This document shows, piece after piece, positions 28,636 through 36,784 of a stretch of DNA of 64,000 nucleotides (its first letter is position 1; every line of letters begins with the position of its first letter). A program made the position numbers and the translations under genes. The stretch is taken from positions 1 to 64,000 of the IMG/VR virus record IMGVR_UViG_3300020202_000063; one strand, written 5' to 3'. The notes under the pieces were generated by a model. It made no database searches. It worked only from the letters and a program-made list of their open reading frames with translations, and was not told where the DNA came from. The DNA comes from a virus.

Positions 28636-29040
28636 ATGATTAAATATTGCACTCAATGCGGTCACAAACACGAATTCACGTTTAATGCACCCGCCTTTTG
28701 CGAGAGTTGTGGTAACGCCTTTGCTGGTGTTACCCCCGCCACTCGTACCGTTGCAAGTACCCCCGCCAGACCATCAGTTGCACGCCAAATCCAAGAGGAT
28801 ACAGATGATACACCTTTGCCCGATTTATCAAAATTGGACGTAACGGTTGAGATTCATAAAGCACCCCGCATGACGTTAGAGCCAAAGGGTGATTCCATTA
28901 CGGTTGTTGGTGGCGCTGGTATAGGTGGAGAACCACGCCCACGAGGGCAGAAATTCAACCGAGAAGATGTCCAAAGAGAAATCGAACAACAATTCAGAAG
29001 AGAGCGGCAAGAACTCAAAGAAGAGGTCACACCGAGTTAA
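28636..29040 (+). CDS. Zinc-ribbon protein
   Basis: A 134-residue protein with an N-terminal zinc ribbon formed by CTQCGHKH and CESCGNAF, an Ala/Thr/Pro linker, and a charged C-terminal helix (EQQFRRERQELKEE). It may bind RNA polymerase or nucleic acid. Its 3' end overlaps the sigma-like gene in another frame, so the two are co-transcribed and probably translationally linked. Confidence 0.6.
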   Translation: MIKYCTQCGHKHEFTFNAPAFCESCGNAFAGVTPATRTVASTPARPSVARQIQEDTDDTPLPDLSKLDVTVEIHKAPRMTLEPKGDSITVVGGAGIGGEPRPRGQKFNREDVQREIEQQFRRERQELKEEVTPS

Positions 29041-29674
29041 GATAGAGACTTTAATCCCCGTCATACAGCGCGAGATTCATAAAAGGCGCAAGAAGTGGAC
29101 GCTTGCATCCGTCTCATTTGAAGACGTTTCTCAAATCGTCCTTATCAGAATTGTAAGTAAATATCACACCTTCGATTCATCAAAGGGTGAGTTTTTACAT
29201 TGGGTTAATCGTGTAATCAGTCATACGATTATAAATATTCTTAGAGATAACTATCTAAAGTATAGCCGCCCTTGTATTTTAGGTTGTATTCATAATACTG
29301 GTGACGACAACTGTTCTCTCACCAAGAATGGCAAGCAATGCGCTCAATGTCCTCTCTATCGCGACTGGGAGAGGTTGAAGAAAGAACAGTTTAATATCAA
29401 TCAACCACTTTCGCTTGAAAATCATATTCAGGAAGTGAATGATGAATTTTATGATATCGAACACGCGAAAGAGAAGTTGAATGTCGAGATGAAGCGTCGC
29501 CTTAAACCATCAGAATGGCGCATTTACGAAATGATGTTTGTCAATCGTAAGGATGATGATATCAAAGAAGATACAATTAAGAGTTACGGTATAAGCTATC
29601 CGCATTTTACCAAACTCCGTACCCTGTTTATCGAAACAGCTAAGAAAATTATCGAAGAGGAATCTTTAGCATGA
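28925..29674 (+). CDS. Sigma70-family-like transcription factor, candidate late sigma
   Basis: The longest reading starts at GTG 28925; ATG 28967 (residue 15) is an equally possible start. Residues 63-107 look like sigma region 2: FEDVSQIVLIRIV, then FDSSKGEFLHWVNRVISHTI. Residues 114-146 hold a cysteine-rich insert (CILGC, NCS, QCAQCPLY), probably binding zinc. Residues 190-245 look like a region 4 helix-turn-helix, RLKPSEWRIYEMMF and then ISYPHFTKLRTLF. It would direct host RNA polymerase to phage promoters. The repeated GTGTAAT element without a -35 box is the obvious target, as with T4 gp55. It overlaps both neighbours. Confidence 0.7.
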   Translation: MENHAHEGRNSTEKMSKEKSNNNSEESGKNSKKRSHRVKIETLIPVIQREIHKRRKKWTLASVSFEDVSQIVLIRIVSKYHTFDSSKGEFLHWVNRVISHTIINILRDNYLKYSRPCILGCIHNTGDDNCSLTKNGKQCAQCPLYRDWERLKKEQFNINQPLSLENHIQEVNDEFYDIEHAKEKLNVEMKRRLKPSEWRIYEMMFVNRKDDDIKEDTIKSYGISYPHFTKLRTLFIETAKKIIEEESLA

Positions 29675-30801
29675 GTGATGTTCCGCAGACCCCTCCCGCC
29701 GATGACACAATAACCCCCGCACACGAAGAAATAATTCGCAAGCATTTAGAAGGGGTGATGAATGGTACTATCAGTCTTGATGACCTAACCAAGATTGTAT
29801 TTGACGACCAGACGATTGATGGTCGCAGCAAGAAGGGTCGGGCACTTAAGAAGTGGATTGTTGCAAAGGGTCACAAAATTAAGACAAGTAAATATGAACC
29901 AGAAGGTCCATTTGTACTTGCCGACGAACATGTAGAATTCATCACGAATAATATAGATAGCATGCGCCCAATGGAAATTGCGCGCACATTATTTCCCGGT
30001 AAAAAGATTACGCCACTTAACAAGGAATATTTGGCGATATGTACCAAGATTCGGGAGATAAGACCAGAAGCGGTGCCCGAAAGTGATAGAATGGCGGAAG
30101 GTCCATACGAACCACCAAAGTCAATCTATCGGCTGGTTCCACGTATCAACGAATACGTTTCTAAATACAAAATTGAAAATGTAAAGCCCCTTCCTCAAGA
30201 CGAGAAACAGATTTCGGATAGAGATTTAAAATGCTTGAAGAAATTGTTGGGTTATATGAATACCCACACGTTCTTCTTATCTATTAATATTTACGAATTA
30301 GTACATGAACGCGAACTGTTTGAAAGTCGCTTCATTCGATACACTTATGATAAACCGGACCTAACGGAAGAGGAAGTTGACCAATACATCTCGGTTTGTG
30401 ATAAATACGTCGCGCTACATCAAATCCGTAAAAACATCCAAACACTCCAAAAAGAAATCAACATCAACTTGGAGGCGGCAACCGAGGAAAAGAAGAAGGT
30501 TGCCATGTCATATATTGAGTTATTGAATTCATATCGTGCCAAAGAAAAGGACGCGGAAGATGTCCTAGAGCGAACAGTTAAGGCGTTGGTTGGTACACGC
30601 GATAAGAGATTGGCGGGTCAACAGGCAAATAATGCGACCGTTTTGAATCTAGTACAAGCGTGGCAGGATATCGAAAAGCGGCGTGAATTACTCGAACTGG
30701 CAAAACGTCAGCGCGAGGCAGAACAGGATGCAGTTAAACGTCTATCTAACATGGATGCGGTTGTTGCGCTAATTGCTGGATTGTCCAAGGATAACGTATA
30801 A
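29671..30801 (+). CDS. Candidate small terminase subunit
   Basis: A 376-residue helical protein. The first 140 residues contain two helix-turn-helix-like segments (LTKIVFDDQTIDGRSKKGRAL; MRPMEIARTLFPGKKI), and residues 245-360 are coiled-coil-prone. It lies two genes before the large terminase, joined through four-base overlaps on one side and a single-base overlap on the other. DNA-binding N-terminus, oligomerising middle and position suggest a small terminase, but it is longer than usual. A second transcription regulator is an alternative. Confidence 0.4.
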   Translation: MSDVPQTPPADDTITPAHEEIIRKHLEGVMNGTISLDDLTKIVFDDQTIDGRSKKGRALKKWIVAKGHKIKTSKYEPEGPFVLADEHVEFITNNIDSMRPMEIARTLFPGKKITPLNKEYLAICTKIREIRPEAVPESDRMAEGPYEPPKSIYRLVPRINEYVSKYKIENVKPLPQDEKQISDRDLKCLKKLLGYMNTHTFFLSINIYELVHERELFESRFIRYTYDKPDLTEEEVDQYISVCDKYVALHQIRKNIQTLQKEININLEAATEEKKKVAMSYIELLNSYRAKEKDAEDVLERTVKALVGTRDKRLAGQQANNATVLNLVQAWQDIEKRRELLELAKRQREAEQDAVKRLSNMDAVVALIAGLSKDNV

Positions 30802-31769
30802 TGGATACTACTTGCAACTACTCTAAAGCCGATACAAATATCGATTTTTGTAGCATTCCTCCGTTTGTTTGTGAAGTGGATAGGTCATTTCACGAATCTT
30901 TAGAAGCTCTTAATAAACACTTGCGTAAGTTCAAAATAAAACAGAAAGATTATTACGAGAACTATTATAAACGAGTAGATTTACTCACTGGGGAACCAAT
31001 TGTATTTAAATCGATTGACCAATATTTTTCGGCACACTTCAAGGATAAGAACAACATGAAACGTTGGTTCAAAGAAAATCCAGAAGACGCAAAGAAACTG
31101 TCAATTCGTATGTTGAAAGAGCGAATCAAGAGGAAGAGTCTGACCCGACTTCCAAGTGAGGTAGAATTAATAACATGTGGCCTGCCGAGTTCTGAGTATT
31201 ATTATAATTTCATTGTATCTGAGGTTGTATCTGCCGGCCTGACGCCTCCATATGATTATGGATGTACGACATTTGAGGTTGATGATTCTCCGTTGCAGAT
31301 AGTCGTAGATACACGCGAGCAAACCCCTTTAAATTTTAAAGATGTTACAATAGTTAAGAATTCTTTAAATTTTGGTGATTATGCCGTTTTGGGCAAGGAA
31401 CAAGGCATCGTCATTGAGCGTAAGTCCTTGCCAGATTTGATTGGTTCGTGTGTTGCGCAGTATGAACGTTTCACAAGAGAATTTCAACGTGCCAAGGACG
31501 CGGGTGCCTATCTCATTGTGTTGTGCGAGGAAAGTTTGAACACAGCGCAAAACTATCCTTATATTCCATACTTAAGAAGGTTTATTAAAACGCCTCCTGA
31601 AGCAGTATTTCATAATGTCCGAGAATTGATGCAGAATTTCGGATTTCAATTCGTATTTTGTGATGGTCGCGCACGCGCGGCGGAAGTCGCTATAAAAATA
31701 TTTAGGTTAAAACAGGATGTGAGAACTTTAGACTTACAATTCTATTTAGACCGTCGTAAATTATTATAA
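30801..31769 (+). CDS. ERCC4-type nuclease
   Basis: A 322-residue protein. Residues 165-300 carry the ERCC4 (XPF/MUS81) nuclease fold with IVVDTREQTPLNF (D170), FGDYAVLG and IERKSLPDL (206-213), matching the GDxnERKxxxD signature. The first 160 residues are helical and unrecognised. No HhH tail is present. Such enzymes cut branched DNA. Lying four bases before the large terminase, it may trim or resolve replicated DNA during packaging, a role other phages give to endonuclease VII-like or HNH enzymes. Confidence 0.75.
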   Translation: MDTTCNYSKADTNIDFCSIPPFVCEVDRSFHESLEALNKHLRKFKIKQKDYYENYYKRVDLLTGEPIVFKSIDQYFSAHFKDKNNMKRWFKENPEDAKKLSIRMLKERIKRKSLTRLPSEVELITCGLPSSEYYYNFIVSEVVSAGLTPPYDYGCTTFEVDDSPLQIVVDTREQTPLNFKDVTIVKNSLNFGDYAVLGKEQGIVIERKSLPDLIGSCVAQYERFTREFQRAKDAGAYLIVLCEESLNTAQNYPYIPYLRRFIKTPPEAVFHNVRELMQNFGFQFVFCDGRARAAEVAIKIFRLKQDVRTLDLQFYLDRRKLL

Positions 31770-31773
31770 TACC

Positions 31774-33675
31774 ATGTGGGAAAATTTAGCTTGGGAGCCG
31801 CCCGATTATAAAGGTGCCGGTGAAAAGAAAACGGTAAACGATGAATTTATGACGGTCACCGAAGAACTTACTGAGGAACGCGCGCGCGAGATGCTTGGTA
31901 AATTCCTTCGTGAGAATCTGGCGTTTACAACAGAAATTCTTACTGGCATTAGGTTGTACCCCGAACAGGTTGTATATCTACGTTCTTGGTTTGAGAACAA
32001 TTTTAATCTTTGTATAGCTGGTCGTGGTTGTGCCAAGAGTACCCTTGCTGGTGTTTTTGCCATTCTGTATTGTTTGTTCAATCCTAGTACCACTGTTCTT
32101 ATCGTATCTCAGAATTTCCGTTCGAGCCGCCGTATCCTCGAAAATATTGAACGTATTGCTTTATCACCCTCGGGGACGTTACTCCGTCAAATCTTTAAGA
32201 ATGAGAAATTAAGCAGGCGCGGCGATATCTTTCAGTGGGAAATGTTGAATGAATCTCGTATTATCTGTGTCCCCTTATCTAATGGTGAAGGTCTCCGTGG
32301 ATTGCGCGCAAACGTTCTGATTGTGGACGAAGCACTTCTAGTCCCAATGAAAATCATTGAGGAAATTCTACAACCCTTCCTCGTGGCGTCTGGCGACATC
32401 AAAGATAAACAACGAGTTCGCGAATATGAGGATAAATTAATTAAGGCCGGACGCATGAAGGAGTCCGAGCGTAGGGTGTTTAAATCTACTTCAAAAATGA
32501 TTCTTCTTTCCTCTGCATCTTATCAGTGGGAAGACCTTTATAAAGTTTATTTAAAATATCTTGAACACGCTCGCACCGATACTGAAGAACAACGTAAAAT
32601 TGCATCTTATGGAGTTTTACATTTTAGTTATGAGTCTGTACCCGAAGATATGTTGGATGCCGCCATTAAAGAGGATATCAAGAACGCCCCACAATCGACT
32701 ATCGATAAGGAATACAAAGCTATCTTTATTGAAAGTACCCGCAGTTTCTTCAGTGCTCAAAAGATGGCTGAATGTACTGCAAAGGCTGGTGAACAACCTG
32801 TTACCGAAATAGTGGGAGAACCGGGCGCAGAATACGTTTTAGGTATTGACCCTTCATTTTCATCTTCTGAGGCGAGCGACCATTTCGCAATGTGCCTCCT
32901 TAAGATAGTACCGAGGGGCGATAAGAAAGTAGGAGCCGTTGTAAATCAATACGCGGTTGCCGGTGGAAGTTTGAAGGACCACATCCTATATTTATATTAC
33001 CTACTTACTAAATTCAATATAATATATATAGGTATCGACGCATCCCAAGGTGATAATAATGAATTTATAAACGCATGTAATAATTCGGCTCTTTTTAAGA
33101 GCGCCGGAATTGATTTAAAAGATATCGATGCGGAATTTCATCGTGACGATATGGAAGTGTTACCTTCGCAAATCCTTCGTAGTTACAATTTTGATAATAA
33201 ACGAATCGTTCAGAAGCAGGGTTTTCACTCTGCCTTTCAGCGTGCGGCAAACGAATATCTACAAACGTGTATCGAAAACAGGTCAATTATTTTCGGTAGC
33301 GAAATTTCTGGTATGGATGGATTGGGCGAATCGCTATCGAAACTAGATTTTTCTATTTTACTTGATAAGAATAAGGGGCATAGCGAATACAATGACCCCA
33401 AAGATGGCGGCGTATTCTTACTTATGGAAGACCAAGCGCGGCTTATACGTCTAGTTAAGGACGAATGCTCATTAATTGAAGTCGGGGTTTCACCCTTAGG
33501 TACAAATAGTTATGATTTACCTCCAAACATTAAGCGGGCCAAGTCAGCTAATCGCGCACGTAAAGACTCTTATTCGGCGCTCCTTTTAGCCAACTGGTGC
33601 CTACGCCTCTATTTAAAGAGCCGAGAAATGCCAAAGCAAGACAACACGGGTACATTTAGACCTATTCTCATCTAA
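31774..33675 (+). CDS. Terminase large subunit
   Basis: A 633-residue packaging motor with ATPase and nuclease domains. The Walker A-type motif is GRGCAKST at 83-90, Walker B VLIVDEA at 181-187, and the coupling motif LLSSAS near 245. The RNase H-like nuclease begins with VLGIDPSFSSS (D359), followed by YIGIDASQGD and a C-terminal acidic site at YNDPKDG. The layout resembles T4 gp17-type terminases, which suggests headful packaging, though that needs end mapping. It docks on the portal encoded at 34283. Confidence 0.9.
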   Translation: MWENLAWEPPDYKGAGEKKTVNDEFMTVTEELTEERAREMLGKFLRENLAFTTEILTGIRLYPEQVVYLRSWFENNFNLCIAGRGCAKSTLAGVFAILYCLFNPSTTVLIVSQNFRSSRRILENIERIALSPSGTLLRQIFKNEKLSRRGDIFQWEMLNESRIICVPLSNGEGLRGLRANVLIVDEALLVPMKIIEEILQPFLVASGDIKDKQRVREYEDKLIKAGRMKESERRVFKSTSKMILLSSASYQWEDLYKVYLKYLEHARTDTEEQRKIASYGVLHFSYESVPEDMLDAAIKEDIKNAPQSTIDKEYKAIFIESTRSFFSAQKMAECTAKAGEQPVTEIVGEPGAEYVLGIDPSFSSSEASDHFAMCLLKIVPRGDKKVGAVVNQYAVAGGSLKDHILYLYYLLTKFNIIYIGIDASQGDNNEFINACNNSALFKSAGIDLKDIDAEFHRDDMEVLPSQILRSYNFDNKRIVQKQGFHSAFQRAANEYLQTCIENRSIIFGSEISGMDGLGESLSKLDFSILLDKNKGHSEYNDPKDGGVFLLMEDQARLIRLVKDECSLIEVGVSPLGTNSYDLPPNIKRAKSANRARKDSYSALLLANWCLRLYLKSREMPKQDNTGTFRPILI

Positions 33676-33691
33676 AATCGTTAGCTTTTTT

Positions 33692-33698
33692 GTGTAAT
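33692..33698 (+). promoter_or_regulatory. GTGTAAT late-promoter-like element
   Basis: Lies 35 bases before the ATG at 33727, the commonest spacing seen, but only 11 before the upstream ATG at 33703. Read as a -10 element, it would start RNA inside the 33703 codon and so favours the later start. Confidence 0.6.
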
Positions 33699-33726
33699 TG
33701 TTATGGCAATGTCACTTTTTCGACAA

Positions 33727-34281
33727 ATGAAATCCATTCTTGGTTCTCACACAAAGTCAATTTTCGCACTTTTTCTCAGTCTTATACTATTTTTCGGGCT
33801 GATTTCCTGCGCCAAGCAAGCTGGGGAACCACAAATGTTTTCCGGAAGTGTGTTACATTTTAGTGACCTTATACGAAACGTCAAAGCGCGGGATATTCAT
33901 ACGGGTAAATTAAACTACGCTGTAGTACGTCGTGAGTGGGTAGAATGGTATTACAAACAATTTAGAGACGAGATAGGTAAAGGTCAGTTCGGGGTAATCA
34001 AATGGGATAAGTTATTTACCTGTACAGCTTTTACTACCCGCTTTGTTGCTGACGCACAATTACATTTTTTTCGAAACGCTTGGCATGATACAATACAATA
34101 TCGTGCAGAATCGGTGGCGATTGGAGAATTTTGGTTTCAACCACAACCAACTGGTCCGGGGCACGCTATCGCAGTTTGTATGACGGAAAACGGCTTAGAG
34201 TTTTTTGAACCGCAGACCGGCCAATGGGTTAATATTACCGAAGAACAAAGAACCCGTAATTGGTTCGCAAAATTTGATTAA
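33727..34281 (+). CDS. Lipoprotein with cysteine-peptidase-like motif
   Basis: An in-frame ATG at 33703 exists, but the promoter spacing and the signal peptide favour 33727, which gives MKSILGSHTKSIFALFLSLI as a classic positive-then-hydrophobic leader ending in lipobox LISC. The mature part contains FTCTAFTTRF, GPGHAIAVCM and FFEPQTGQW. That Cys-His-Glu order is what papain- or transglutaminase-like folds show. It would be a lipid-anchored periplasmic protein. Placed between terminase and portal, it looks like an added gene, perhaps acting against superinfection or on the envelope. The catalytic reading is inference. Confidence 0.6.
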   Translation: MKSILGSHTKSIFALFLSLILFFGLISCAKQAGEPQMFSGSVLHFSDLIRNVKARDIHTGKLNYAVVRREWVEWYYKQFRDEIGKGQFGVIKWDKLFTCTAFTTRFVADAQLHFFRNAWHDTIQYRAESVAIGEFWFQPQPTGPGHAIAVCMTENGLEFFEPQTGQWVNITEEQRTRNWFAKFD

Positions 34282-34282
34282 C

Positions 34283-36238
34283 ATGCCACGTTCATATAAT
34301 AAAACTTCCACTTGGTGGGAAACTCGAAAGAAAGAGGCTGAATTACGCGCCTCTGCAATAACACCAACTAAGTTTCAACCTATTTCCGCCCCAGACCTCA
34401 AATATGAATTTGCGGGAGAAAATCTAGTTGCCGCTTGTGCGGGCAGCGGGTCAGTAACGAATACCCGAAATAAGTTTACGAATAGTGGATATTTCAATGG
34501 TGGCGGCATAAACGGCTTTGAAAATCTATCCAATTATCCATTACCATATGAAATTTCGAATGGGCGTATTTCCATGGGGAATACCATCCAACTCGTCATG
34601 CGTGCGTATTCGGGCTTCCCTGTATTTCGCAATGCAATCGAAGTATTAGTAGAATTTACAAATACGCCAATGCACCTTAAAGGTGGTAATGCAAAATCGC
34701 GCGAATTCATTCAGGCGTGGTTCCAAAAGGTTGGCATGCAGAAATTGAGTGAGCAGTTCTTCCGTGAATACTATCGCTCTGGTAATGTATTTTTGTATCG
34801 ATTCGATGGGCGCATGCGCGATGCCGATTTTAAGCAAATGCAGCAGGTTTTCGGCGCCAAATCAAACATTATTCCTATCCGATATGTTTTGATTAACCCC
34901 ACCAATGTATTTGTTGAGAACGCAATCATCACCAACAACTATACATATGTAAAACTCCTTTCGCCTTTTGAAGTTCAGCGTTTAAAGCATCCTCAGACCC
35001 CAGAGGAGCGGGAAATGTTTGAATCGCTCCCCGATAATGTAAAGCAGCAGATTAAGAACGCCAGTGGTGGAGGGTTGAAGCAGATATATGTTCCCATCGA
35101 CTTAAATCGCCTTTATTACGTATTTTACAAAAAGCAGGATTATGAACCTCTGGCCACTCCTATGGGTTTCGGGGTTTTAAATGACATTGAATATAAACTT
35201 CAGATGAAGCGTATTGATATGGCTCTTACCAAGACCATCGAGCACGCGTTCTTGAAGATTACTATGGGTAATGAGCCTGATAAACATGGTATCAATCAAG
35301 CAAATATGCAATCGATGCAGGATATTTTTAAGAATTCCACCATCGGGCGCGTATTAGTAGCGGATTATACTACAAAAGCCGAATGGGTTATTCCAGACTT
35401 AAAGAATCTGCTTGGTCCGGAGAAATATCAGGTTGTAAACGACGATATTCGAGAGGGTTTACAGTCCATACTACTCGGCGATGATAAATTTGCAAATGCC
35501 GTCATCAAAGCACGCGTTTTCAATGAAAGACTTAAGGAGGGTCGAATGGTGTTCAAGCGTGATTTTCTTGAACCGGAAATTCGTCGTATCTGTGCCGAAA
35601 TGAATTTTAAATCTGCTCCTACTGTAGAATTTGAAGAAATCTTACTAGAAGACGACACAAATCTACAACGTCTTTACACTCGTTGGGCTGAACTTGGTAT
35701 CCTAGCACCTTGGGAACTTATTCGTGCAAAGCAAACGGGTCTTCTCCCAGAAAAGGCCGATAATATCGAGTCTCAGAAAGAATACAAAGATTTACGCGAA
35801 GACGAATTTTACTATCCACTTGTTGGGGCGTCCGCACCTAAAGATGGAGAGGCGTTGGCCGCACCATCAGGTAGACCATCGGGTACAAAGTCCAAACAGA
35901 CGACTAAAAAGGTCAGTCCAATTGGCGGCGGCGTTTCTTCTAAGAAGTTGATGAAAGCAATTTCGTTATCCAATGACCTTCTTGGTTCTGTACAGAGTGA
36001 ATTCCGTAAGCGCTTTAATCTCAAAAAATTAGATAGTGCGCAACAAGACTTAACCGCTTCACTGGCAAAAGCCATTATGGTAAACGAAGATATTGAGAAG
36101 TGGCAGGAGTGTGTTGCGAGCTATATGGATAGCCCAAAAGATATGAATAAAGAACAATGCGCTATAGTGGATGAGATACGTATCGCGCATGAAGTAGATG
36201 AATGGCAAGCCATACTTCTTAACAAGTGTAAAATCTGA
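34283..36238 (+). CDS. Portal protein
   Basis: Starting at the ATG two bases after the lipoprotein stop, this protein has about 651 residues. It contains portal-like segments: FRNAIEVLVEFTNTPMHLKG, SGNVFLYRFDGRM, and an SMQDIFKNSTIGRVLVADY-type stem region followed by WVIPDLKNLL. A Lys/Thr-rich linker near residue 540 leads to a helical C-terminal region. It follows the terminase and precedes the prohead protease, as expected. It forms the dodecameric head vertex through which DNA is packaged. Confidence 0.85.
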   Translation: MPRSYNKTSTWWETRKKEAELRASAITPTKFQPISAPDLKYEFAGENLVAACAGSGSVTNTRNKFTNSGYFNGGGINGFENLSNYPLPYEISNGRISMGNTIQLVMRAYSGFPVFRNAIEVLVEFTNTPMHLKGGNAKSREFIQAWFQKVGMQKLSEQFFREYYRSGNVFLYRFDGRMRDADFKQMQQVFGAKSNIIPIRYVLINPTNVFVENAIITNNYTYVKLLSPFEVQRLKHPQTPEEREMFESLPDNVKQQIKNASGGGLKQIYVPIDLNRLYYVFYKKQDYEPLATPMGFGVLNDIEYKLQMKRIDMALTKTIEHAFLKITMGNEPDKHGINQANMQSMQDIFKNSTIGRVLVADYTTKAEWVIPDLKNLLGPEKYQVVNDDIREGLQSILLGDDKFANAVIKARVFNERLKEGRMVFKRDFLEPEIRRICAEMNFKSAPTVEFEEILLEDDTNLQRLYTRWAELGILAPWELIRAKQTGLLPEKADNIESQKEYKDLREDEFYYPLVGASAPKDGEALAAPSGRPSGTKSKQTTKKVSPIGGGVSSKKLMKAISLSNDLLGSVQSEFRKRFNLKKLDSAQQDLTASLAKAIMVNEDIEKWQECVASYMDSPKDMNKEQCAIVDEIRIAHEVDEWQAILLNKCKI

Positions 36239-36247
36239 TATTTATAA

Positions 36248-36254
36248 GTGTAAA
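36248..36254 (+). promoter_or_regulatory. GTGTAAA late-promoter-like element
   Basis: Lies 42 bases before the ATG at 36290, just after the portal stop codon. Confidence 0.6.
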
Positions 36255-36289
36255 TAAACATACCAACCTTTAACTCATATATTGCGCTC

Positions 36290-36784
36290 ATGAAGAGAGA
36301 ATTGACCCTTACCAACAAACGTTTCGCAGAAGAACTTGTTGCACATCTAAACGAAAAAGAACCTATCGCTAAGTTAGAGGAAAAGGATAGTAAGTTCATC
36401 GTCGCCTATGAGACCACAGCCGCCGATGGGCAATGTGTCGATGAGAAATTGGCGCAAGTTGCGCAATATCTTTTTAGAGTGGTTGATGACCGCTTCAATT
36501 ATGTTCTTCGTCAAATTGACCAAATTTGGACTCAGTACGATAAACATACTGTCGGACATTTACCACAACTATCCCCATCTGGCTTGGCCAAGCTTATTAA
36601 AGCAGCCGGTCAAGAAGATGATTTTGAGGTTCGTCCACGTATGGTTTGGGCATCTCAGGGTGGTATCGAATTTGGCGCACAGGAACTCAAAGACGCACTT
36701 ACAAAAATTAATGAAAGTGCCGAGGCTTCCACCGATAAGGATATCAGCCGCTTGATGGATGTAATTCGCGCCCAAAAGAAATAA
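36290..36784 (+). CDS. Hypothetical head-morphogenesis protein
   Basis: A 164-residue, mostly helical protein of unrecognised family (KRELTLTNKRFAEELVAHLN at the start, KDISRLMDVIRAQKK at the end). Its stop overlaps the start of the protease-scaffold gene by one base, so the two are probably coupled. A role in capsid assembly is suggested only by position between portal and protease. Confidence 0.5.
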   Translation: MKRELTLTNKRFAEELVAHLNEKEPIAKLEEKDSKFIVAYETTAADGQCVDEKLAQVAQYLFRVVDDRFNYVLRQIDQIWTQYDKHTVGHLPQLSPSGLAKLIKAAGQEDDFEVRPRMVWASQGGIEFGAQELKDALTKINESAEASTDKDISRLMDVIRAQKK

